Below the pieces are notes generated by a model, which was not told the origin of the DNA, ran no database searches, and was given only the letters and a program-made list of their open reading frames with translations. A program made the position numbers and the translations under genes. Shown in pieces: positions 8,791 through 15,422 of a stretch of DNA of 15,422 nt (the stretch's first letter is position 1; every line of letters starts with the position of its first letter). The stretch covers positions 1 through 15,422 of the forward strand of contig JAHBMJ010002848.1 in assembly GCA_018398765.1 (NCBI GenBank), in the 5' to 3' direction. This DNA comes from Chromera velia. Taxonomy: Eukaryota; Sar; Chromeraceae.

Positions 8791-10515
8791 GGCCGCGACC
8801 TCCACCGCCTCTTCTCCCCCTTGCACCGCCCCCACAACCAGGATAGGGAGAACCTCAACGGTCTCCGGAGCCGCCTCCACGGCCTCTTCCTCCCGGAAGA
8901 CCTCTAGGACGGCCCCCAGAGCCACCCTCGTCCTGCCTGGTCTTATCCATGATACAGTTTATCTGCTTTATCATCTATCGCTTCTTAGCATTCTCGTCAG
9001 GGCACTGCCAGTTGTTGGGAGCATGGCCCATCGTTTTATATACTGGGTAGCCATCCTTCTTCTGAATCCACGGACAGGCCCCATGGCCCCCCCACTCTGC
9101 ATGTGCGTCCGGACGGTTACATCTCAGGCACTGCCCCATACGGTACCTGTGGGGAAAGCTCTTCCTGCTAGAATGATCCCAACACGCCTTGTCCCACAAG
9201 GACCCAAACTCTCCATCTCATTGACTAAGCTTGATGGGAATTTCTCCAGGACCCGCCATCATCCCGATGAACGTGTCTGATCCAGTCCTATCCCGGTGTC
9301 GGACACCATAGCGATCGAGAACGGGGTTCCTGTTGGGGCCCCTAGGGTTGACAACGGCCTAAGTGGGAGGATGGTCCTTTCCTTCTACCCCCTTGTCATT
9401 GTATTGACTGGAGGGAGCAGAGGAATTGAACTCAGGAGAGTGCCTCCGATTGGAGCTCCCCCCGCCATTCCCCTTTGAAATTCCTGAAGTTCAACCCCCG
9501 CCAGCACCGCCCTGCCTACCGTGATCGGAGTTGCCCTTACCCTTCCCGCCAGAGTCAGGGGTCTTTCCTCCAGAGGGTTTCCCTCCCTTTGCCTTAGAAG
9601 GGGACTTCCTCTGCAGGACTCCTCCACGCTCTGCAAATGCTATGAAAGGAACCTTCGGAATGATGCCCCCGCGCGAGGCACCTCCCAAGTCTTTCACACT
9701 GAAGGTTGCCGCCTTCTGTTCCCACTCTCTCCTCAAGTGACTGTCCTCGACGAGAGCTCCTTTAACCAGGCCCCGGTCCCAGACATCCCTGAGAGATTTA
9801 TTAAAGGTCTCCACCTAGGCAGTGATGGCGTAGAGCTCCTTCGTGATCTCCACTTTCTTCGTAAGGTCTACTGGGGTCTGCTTTTCCTGCCATCTTATTA
9901 TGAGGTCGTTTGACAGGTGTGCCGTCAAGAGCCCGAGCCTGTACTTCATTCCAAGCTCGTGGATGATATTCTCCTCAACTAGGTAGTTCAGGAGACGCTT
10001 GTGATATGCCAGCAGCTCCGTGTAAGTCCTGAACTTACAAGGCTGACAGACAATCCTCTTGTATTCCAGGATGAGAGCAGAGGTCGAGTATTGGATCGTC
10101 TTGAAAAAGTGCGCGAAGATCATCGCCACGACCTTATCACGCATTTCCACAAACGTTCTCGAGACCGATGTCAAGATCTCCTCCAGTGTGTACCCAATGA
10201 AGAGATCCTCAGGGTCACACTTCGGCCTCCCTCGAGTCCCACTCGACTCCCTAATTCCCAGGAAGGAGAAGATGTCAGGAGCCCCCGAAGCCCCGCGACA
10301 TCACCAGTACCCACCCTTGCACCTACAGACACCGTCGCAGGGTCAGGGGGAGACACTCCAAGATATACCCCCCCATCTGTTAGGGGGGTCATCTGAAATA
10401 CCGAAGGCAGACGGCCTTCAGCAGCACTCCTAAGGATATCCTTGGCCTGGGGAGGAGGAGAGAGCGCGTCTATCTCCTTGCAAAAACTCTCAACCTGCTC
10501 GTTAAGAGCAAACAT
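8790..10515 (-). pseudogene. Gag-like polyprotein with decayed zinc knuckle
   Basis: It probably starts at the ATG at 10515-10513 (MFALNEQVESFCKEIDAL). A frame change near 10230 leads into a helical core of about 130 residues (EEILTSVSRTFVEMRDKVV through HLSNDLIIRWQEKQ), as expected of a retroelement capsid. A basic Gly/Lys/Ser-rich linker follows (PSKAKGGKPSGGKTPDSGGK). The cysteine region at about 9130-9002 reads CLRC...H...HGAC, then YPVYKTMGHAPNNWQC. The second part matches a C-x2-C-x4-H knuckle in which both first cysteines have become tyrosine. The C-terminal tail is RGG-like (RPRGLPGGRGRGGG). In-frame stops lie at 9817-9815 (TAG), 9493-9491 (TGA), 9361-9359 (TAG), 9220-9218 (TGA), 8977-8975 (TAG) and 8857-8855 (TGA). 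The role, RNA-binding structural protein, is inferred from architecture and not from a close family match. Confidence 0.6.
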
Positions 10516-11090
10516 GTCTAACGCCAGCAGAGCAGCGCTTTGCGATATGGTCTTGCTTCTTCTCCTTGCAGGTACAGGACACCAAAGGGATGGCCAAGTC
10601 AAGGATGTACAAATTGAGGTTTAAGTTGATGGCTCGCAGGTGTGGGCTTCTGTAGTATGTGTATAGAGGATCACAGCGTTCTGGTTTCCTCTGGGTAAAC
10701 CTTTTCTGGACGAAGAAGGTGGTCTACGTTGCTTGCAGAATAGTTGTTCTTCGGCAGAGAAGGTTGGTCTCCATTCGCTCAGCTCTTTGATCTTGTTGAT
10801 CTCGAGCTAGGCGTTACCAGAGGGGTTGGCGCTGGTGAGTGCTTGCAGAGGTTCAAGGGTCTTCAGGGCTTGATGTCGCTAGAGTGGTTCAGATCGATCC
10901 CTAGTGATAGACTCGATCGATGTCAGGAGCATGGAGCTTTCTTGCGATTCGGCGATCAATCTGATTTCATAGTAGTCTTCTAGAAAGTCTTTCGGAAGTC
11001 TTTCATGTGATTTCGATCAAAATGCGACAGGCCAAAATCTGTATAGTATAGGACGTTAACGTCCCGTCTCTTTTCTTGTTGATCCTTAAA
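10516..11090. other. Leader side of the gag-like ORF, no gene seen
   Basis: This lies upstream of the gag start on the minus strand, where a leader and 5' LTR would be expected. An open frame continues upstream of the ATG to about 10602. I could not identify LTR ends or a primer-binding site. A plus-strand frame at 10744-10983 is rich in gatc and tcga words and has no convincing family, so I do not call it a gene. Confidence 0.4.
11051..11064. repeat. 14-bp perfect palindrome ggacgttaacgtcc
   Basis: The 14 bases are exactly self-complementary. It lies about 40 bp from the tRNA-like sequence and upstream of the gag-like relic. It could be a dyad binding site or chance; no partner copy was found. 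Confidence 0.5.
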
Positions 11091-11092
11091 AA

Positions 11093-11166
11093 GGCAGGTA
11101 GCGAGGATTGAACCTATGATCTTCTGTTTGTTAATGTTATATGTTAACCACTAAGTCATGAACATA
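11093..11166 (-). tRNA. Degenerate tRNA-like sequence (pseudo-tRNA or SINE head)
   Basis: On the minus strand TGACTTAGTGG (11158-11148) fits an RNA polymerase III A box except at one position. GGTTCAATCC (11114-11105) fits a B box. The spacing, about 33 bases between them, is normal for a tRNA. The T stem, anticodon stem and acceptor stem do not pair well, so it is unlikely to be a working tRNA. With standard numbering the loop would place AAC at the anticodon, but I would not rely on that. A tRNA-derived SINE head or a dead tRNA copy is the best reading. Confidence 0.35.
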
Positions 11167-11413
11167 AGCGATACACACCATTCTTTTTTGTTTGGCACTA
11201 TTTTTGATTAAGTCAATTTATTTAATTCTCATTTTCTTTCTAGTCACGCTTTGATAGCGCATAGCAATTTAAAGCAAATTTCAAACATGAATTAGACCAA
11301 ATTTAAGAATCAGTTATAGTATTATAAATTTTCCGTATCTTATTCATATGTGTACGTACGTGAATGTATAGTCATATTATAATATGTATCATCCTGGGTA
11401 TTATCATTATTTG

Positions 11414-11866
11414 CATGCCGGGGGCGAGGGGGGTGTTTTTTGCCCCTCTAAAGCGGCGCATTTCCGCAAAAAACTTGTTCTCATAATTGGTAAGGAGTTA
11501 AAAGCTGAAACTTTATGTAAAAAGACATTGTAACGATAGAAAAAGAACTGTGGAACAGATTTTTTATATCATTTCTAAAAACATAGGCTGTTATACAAAT
11601 TTTTTGATTTTCCGGTCATTTTTTAACGGTTTTTAACAGTAAAAAAAACGGTATGAAACTCATAAAATTTATATGGCAGCCTATGTTTCTAAAAATAATA
11701 TAAAAAATCTGTTTCATAGTTCTTTTTCAATTGTTACAACGTCTTCTTACACAAAGTTTCAGTTTCTAACTCCTTACCAATTATGAGAACGAGTTTTTTG
11801 CGGAAAAGCCCCGGTCTCCTATATGCAGAAGGGGGGGCAAAAAACACCCCACTCACCCCCGGCATG
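11414..11866. mobile_element. Palindromic MITE, copy 2
   Basis: This 453-bp copy is clearly homologous to 6094-6544 along its whole length, with the same CATGCCGG / CCGGCATG ends, the same inner words (aagcggcgcatttccgc; aattggtaaggag) and the same overall foldback. By eye about nine in ten bases agree. The four bases outside each end (TTTG and CGTT) do not match, so no target duplication is visible. It sits in AT-rich spacer between the minus-strand retroelement and the plus-strand copia relic. Confidence 0.88.
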
Positions 11867-12019
11867 CGTTCTGCTATACATTCTGATAGTTGAGCTTATT
11901 ATAAATGCAGTTTAAACAATAAAACAATGTTTAATATCATTGAAAATTATTTTGAAATGCTCTAGAAAATATGTAGATACTTCATAATTTTGGAGACCGT
12001 TTGGGTGTTGGAGACCATT

Positions 12020-12960
12020 TTAAAAAATTTTTCTTTAGGAGCACAAAGTCCTTCAGGAGACCCTCAATAAGAGGTTGGGTTTTGGGTCTGTATATGTGAT
12101 TGGGGAGGGATCTGAGAGGAACTTTTCTGGAGTGGACATCTCCAGAGTCTCCACGGGAGAGATCCACCTCTCCCAGGTCTCGTACCTCGAGGACACAGAC
12201 ACCGCTCCTCTCTGGGAGATTTTGAAGGAAAAACGTCTGAGGAAGCCCTAGAAGGGTTTGAACGGCAAGAGTGCTGAGCCCTCCATCAAGAAGGAGGTCA
12301 ACAACGAGTATGAGAATTCAAACCGATCCGTGTTGGGGTTGGAACTCTGTAGTGGGGGGTGAAGATGAATCCGCTCCGTGCGGTGTGGGGCCACACGGTA
12401 GCGCAGTCAATTTTGAAGCCCTCCAGACGTGTCTTCAAGACAGTCATGCATATCATTGAGATGCTAAAAGGGCACCCTAACAAGCGGGTCTTCACGAACG
12501 TGGGGCTCGTGCCCGTTGTGCATACGTACTTCGATGCGGTGTTCAAGTTTGCGACCTACGCTGTACGGTTAGGGTATGTTGTCAAAATTCTGTACTCGAT
12601 TGAGCTGCGACCCTGGAGAACTAGATCGCGTGGGCCACCAAGAGGGCGGGAAGGAAGGTTGAGTCTTCCATCGCCGGGGAGGTGCTCGTCTTTGAGTTTC
12701 TTTTCAAGAAGCTCTACGGCATCGTTGCCCTTATGAAGGCAATATGGGGCTTTAAGAAGGTCCGTGTGATCGTCTACACGGACTCCGGCCCCCTCCACGA
12801 CCGGTTCCGGTCTGGCAAGGCTCAGACCAATGCGACCATGCAGGACGTTTTGGAGTGGTACATTCAGGAGATGCGTGTCATTGAGGCAGATCTCCAGTGG
12901 ATTGCATGAGTAAGGAACGTGGCGAACGTGATGACCAAGTGCAGGCCTGTGCCCTCATAA
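12020..12960 (+). pseudogene. Ty1/copia pol remnant: RT end, connection, RNase H
   Basis: Three frames follow one another. At 12039-12330 the sequence reads SERNFSGVDISR...GEIHLSQVSYLE, the end of a copia reverse transcriptase (compare the family pattern FLGIxI...LSQxxY). At about 12359-12590 is the connection region, with KPSRRVFKTVMHIIEMLKGH corresponding to the K...H...YLKG block, and YFDA, the first RNase H acid. At about 12610-12909 is RNase H: IAWATKRAGRKVESS, AGE (second acid), VYTDSGPLHD (third acid), then LQWIA, a TGA, VRNVANVMTK. In the last motif the usual RN-x-AD-x-[LM]TK aspartate is asparagine. Stops: TAG at 12036-12038, 12249-12251 and 12622-12624, TGA at 12907-12909, TAA at 12958-12960. 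Integrase, protease, gag and most of the RT are missing, so it is 5'-truncated and dead. Confidence 0.85.
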
Positions 12961-12986
12961 ATGGACTTTTGCCCTCAAGTCGGACT
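12944..12986 (+). repeat. 3'-end segment shared with the minus-strand element
   Basis: This is the partner of 3813-3855 on the minus strand. It lies immediately after the RNase H C-terminal motif. In one frame both copies give a short similar peptide (KW-[TI]-FALK-x-D), so the segment may be the last codons of pol or a conserved sequence next to the 3' LTR. Confidence 0.6.
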
Positions 12987-13782
12987 ACAATATTGTAATA
13001 CCCTAAAAATTATTCTAGACATTATGATTTGATAACAAAGAAATATTAACAAAAAATATTATGAAGTAAAACTAGATTACCCAAAGTAATATAGAGCCTT
13101 TTATATCATCTACAATCGTTACTTCTGTGCAAATCTGCTTGAATGTGCTCAAAAGGCTGGTTGATTAGCTAGGGTGCATGGCGGGAAAAATTATGATCAC
13201 CGCAACACGTAGAAGTTAGTGAATATTACCTGAAAAGAAATACATAGGAACAACACTAATGAATACGCTCAAAAGCAACATTTAGCGCCGCCAATCAAGT
13301 ACAAAGAATTGCTTCTTCTGCAAGGGAAACAGTGCAGGAAGGAGGGCTTCACAGTTAGGCTGGTTAGACCGGATCTAGGGTATGATACCTAAAAAAAAAA
13401 TATATATAATTTAATTACAAACCCTAGGGGTGTGTGTCACTCTGATTAGCTATAACTCTAAAAAGTGGTTTTTTAAGGTTTTTAGGATGAACTGACCTTA
13501 TTTCTACGATAACACAACTTTTTAAATTAAATCTCATGACGTTTTATATATAGGAAAATCAAGTCGCCCTCTGAGGTTCGCAAACGCTCATGACGTTGGT
13601 TTGCAAACCTAATCCCCCAACCTGACCAAACCTGTCTAAACCTGGTTCTAAATGGCTTTTGCATGAACACAGAGAAGATACAAAGCAAACACAACCTGGC
13701 ATTTTACCAGGAAACATCAGACAAATCGATCATTCAACGAATGTAGAATAAAGTCAAGAACATAAAAGCTGTCTTCATTCTT
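12987..13782. other. AT-rich spacer after the copia remnant
   Basis: No gene is seen. A 3' LTR of the copia remnant would begin here, and TGTAATACCC near 12994 is a possible TG start, but I found no matching 5' LTR. Near 13421-13445 an aaaccctaggggtgtgtgtcac stretch resembles the inverted ends of the element at 14378-15240. Confidence 0.4.
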
Positions 13783-13908
13783 TCATACTTCAACAAACTT
13801 ATCCAGAGGTGCAATTTCCTTTTTAAACGCCCGGTCAACTTGCTCTAATTCTCTATCTTCAATTTGTAAGCCGCCATCAATGTTTAGTGCAGTAGGTTTC
13901 CAAATTCC
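13783..13908 (-). other. Possible small exon or peptide, unrecognised
   Basis: A frame of 41 codons lies between two TGA codons and reads IWKPTALNIDGG, then LQIEDRELEQVDRAFKKEI, then APLDKFVEV. The mix of charged and hydrophobic residues in a helix-like pattern looks more protein-like than the competing frame on the same strand. It has no start codon of its own, so it would have to be a spliced exon. I do not recognise it. It could be chance. Confidence 0.2.
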
Positions 13909-14149
13909 TCAATCATGTGTATGGTTTCTACGGAGAGGCGATCAAGCAAACAAAGATCGTGCCGGGAAAGAAGAGAGGGGAAAAGGGGCGGGGGCAGGAC
14001 AAGGAGAATACACCGGCTACTGTGAATGCTGATGCGAGCAAGGCTGTATCCTCTTATTGAAATGCTCATACACAGAGTGTCATGGACGTGGTCCTGCCGG
14101 CAAAAACGTACAAAATGTGCTTTTAACAAATCATTCACATATAGATTTC

Positions 14150-14300
14150 AGAAGTTTGACTAGGTTTGGACGGGTTTGAAGAGGTTTGGAAGGTTTAAGT
14201 CTGGTGCGACCATAGTTTCCAAACCAATTCTAAACCTGACGTAGCGAATGGGTTTTATACTCATCTAAACCTACCCTAACCTACCCTAACCTTTAAAGTT
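14150..14300. repeat. AAACC/GGTTT-rich tract with telomere-like units
   Basis: Words of the type ggtttgg and ccaaacc recur on both strands here and around 13590-13660. At 14270-14291 the 10-bp unit cctaccctaa occurs twice in tandem, resembling but not matching the plant/algal telomere unit CCCTAAA. An interstitial telomere-like remnant is possible. There is no long array. Confidence 0.35.
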
Positions 14301-14377
14301 AGCCATTCGACCCTATTTTAGCATTTTTTAAGCTTTTTTAACAAATTAAGCTCCAAAAATCTCTTTTAAAACATCAA

Positions 14378-14440
14378 AAATTTAAGTTTTTATTGAAAAA
14401 CCTAACTTCAAACCTAGGGTACCCTCACAAAGTGTCAGAC
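14378..14440 (+). repeat. Left inverted arm
   Basis: Left 63-bp arm of the non-coding element. At the differing positions this arm mostly keeps G or C where the right arm has A or T. Confidence 0.7.
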
Positions 14441-15177
14441 CCTAGGCCCGGATAGGAGGCAGTCAGCAGGGGTTGGAGAGGATTCCGAAGAACAAAGCAC
14501 AGAGACAATATAATTTTATTCACAAAGAACTCACACTACACGGCGTAAAAGCTTGCAAATCTTTCTGTATATGTCAATGAGAAGCTGTGAAAGAGAAGGA
14601 CAAATCCGTGGGTAGATCCAGATGTTCAGAGGGAGACCAGTACGGAGTGCCACAAATGAAAAAGGATGAACAAGTAAGGAGCACTTGCGTCGGGATAGTA
14701 TGGACCGCTTTCAAAGACTGACATACACGGAGCAAGTAGAAGATCTTCAAATGCATGAAAGCTGAGCAATTAGTCTGAGATGAAAAATGTCTAGCACGAC
14801 TGAAAGCTGTGCAAACATGCTGTCTAAACCTTCAGAATGACTGCCTGCGCTGACCCCAGGCAGTTAGGGGGTCTTTCTGTATTCTCTCTATAGTGTGAAA
14901 AACATTGAAAAAAGTTTAAAAATGCCTTTATTCTAAGATTTAGTATCTGCACACAACTTTAAAGATTCATTTACAATGCTTCAAATTGAATCAATAAATC
15001 AAAATTTTTATATAATTCTAGATATTATTTTATAGAAAAGAATTAAATCAAATTTTCTGAATAATTTTCCACAGTAAACTTCCACTCTGCGATCAGTTTA
15101 TAAACAATGCAAAGTTGCATGTGTCTTTTTTTGTTCACTTGGATTGGTACCTCCCAGACAAGCTTAAAATCTCTAGA

Positions 15178-15240
15178 GTGTGACACTCTGTAAGAGTACC
15201 CTAGGTTTAAAGTTAGATTTTTTAATAAAAACTTAAATTT
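15178..15240 (-). repeat. Right inverted arm
   Basis: Right 63-bp arm, reverse complement of the left arm with seven differences. The arm begins within a gagtgtgacactc dyad at about 15176-15188. Confidence 0.7.
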
Positions 15241-15289
15241 ATGGCAAAGGAACTCTTCTCCACCTTGAAGAGGATGCTACACGCATGAA

Positions 15290-15422
15290 AGCTATTATGG
15301 AAGCTCACGATGGAAAAAGGCAGCATCGGTCTTTCTTGGATCGGCCACATTGATGGAAATACGAAGTTTCATGCTCGTCTTGTATCGTATAAAGATGCTG
15401 ATGAGCAGAGCGAGGCAAGCTA
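15290..15422 (+). CDS. Open frame running off the right edge, unrecognised
   Basis: After a TGA at about 15286-15288 one plus-strand frame stays open to the end of the window and ends in GHIDGNTKFHARLVSYKDAD. A second frame over 15244-15350 (KGTLLHLEEDATRMKAIMEA) also looks protein-like and closes at a TGA. A frameshift or an intron between the two would join them, but this cannot be settled from the visible part. It could be the beginning of a gene or another element relic. Confidence 0.25.

Larger units (their letters stand above)
3777..10515 (-). mobile_element. Decayed gag-bearing retroelement with three unknown ORFs
   Basis: The span covers four consecutive coding relics on the minus strand: gag-like (10515 to about 8790), ORF B (about 8790 to 6754), ORF C (6749 to 5452) and ORF D (below 5451 to 3777). 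They are nearly contiguous. Composition is visibly more GC-rich than the AT-rich flanks. I see no reverse transcriptase YxDD box, no integrase HHCC or DDE arrangement and no aspartic protease signature in any frame. If it is one element it must have moved with help. Its 3' end resembles that of the copia remnant at 12.0-13.0 kb. LTRs, a primer-binding site and target duplications were not found, so the outer limits are only the limits of the coding relics. It could also be two or more elements nested together. Confidence 0.5.
14378..15240. mobile_element. 863-bp non-coding element with 63-bp inverted ends
   Basis: The arms 14378-14440 and 15178-15240 are inverted copies with about 56 of 63 bases matching. 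Both contain aaatttaagtttttatt at the outside and aaacctagggtac further in. Six of the seven differences are transitions. The inside has no convincing coding frame, so this fits a non-autonomous DNA transposon. The exact outer ends and a target duplication are not clear, because the flanks are AT-rich. Confidence 0.7.

Noticed and set aside
10001-10433. Plus-strand frames opposite the gag-like ORF
   Set aside because: They are antisense shadows with no family likeness, whereas the opposite strand shows a capsid-like helical core and a knuckle.
13884-14138. 84-codon minus-strand frame
   Set aside because: Composition is unconvincing and no motif is visible. A different frame just downstream looks more protein-like.
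14574-14756. 60-codon minus-strand frame inside the inverted-repeat element
   Set aside because: It is short, has no motif, and lies within an element that otherwise looks non-coding.
1-15422. CRISPR array or bacterial defence system
   Set aside because: No regular repeat-spacer pattern exists; the only tandem array has no unique spacers, and the window is eukaryotic in character.

Overview
The window looks like nuclear DNA of a eukaryote with a repeat-rich genome, most likely an alga or other protist. It has no bacterial operon signals, and islands of coding-like sequence sit in AT-rich spacer. It carries a recognisable Ty1/copia pol remnant, a gag-like remnant, two copies of a palindromic MITE, a TIR element, a minisatellite and a tRNA-like fragment. 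I cannot name the species. No intact, confidently identified host gene is present.

Layout: 1-1.1 kb is AT-rich spacer. 1115-2008 (-) is an unrecognised gene-like frame of about 297 codons. It keeps frame throughout, is broken only by TAA/TAG (six times) and ends at TGA. A 25-bp repeat with a palindromic core lies on each side of it. 2312-2899 is a 34-35 bp minisatellite of about 17 units. 2.9-3.8 kb is spacer with two G-run-plus-hairpin motifs. 3777-10515 (-) is a decayed multi-ORF retroelement. Read from high to low coordinates it has a gag-like ORF with a zinc-knuckle region, then three successive ORFs of a family I do not recognise. These share short motifs with each other and hold no reverse transcriptase, integrase or protease motif that I can find. 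The middle ORF (C, from 6749 down to 5452) is split by a 451-bp MITE; removing the MITE plus one 4-bp target duplication puts the two halves back in one frame. A second MITE copy lies at 11414-11866.

12.0-13.0 kb (+) is a 5'-truncated Ty1/copia remnant (end of reverse transcriptase, connection, RNase H). Its 3' end shares about 43 bp with the 3' end of the minus-strand element. The two may therefore be an autonomous and a non-autonomous member of one family. 13.0-15.4 kb is mostly AT-rich and non-coding. It contains a possible small exon, an AAACC-rich tract with two telomere-like units, an 863-bp element with 63-bp inverted ends, and an open frame running off the right edge.

The retroelement relics are full of in-frame stops and show changes typical of C-to-T and G-to-A decay. 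The 1-2 kb frame differs: its internal stops are only TAA/TAG, so a UAA/UAG = Gln code is a testable alternative to plain decay there.
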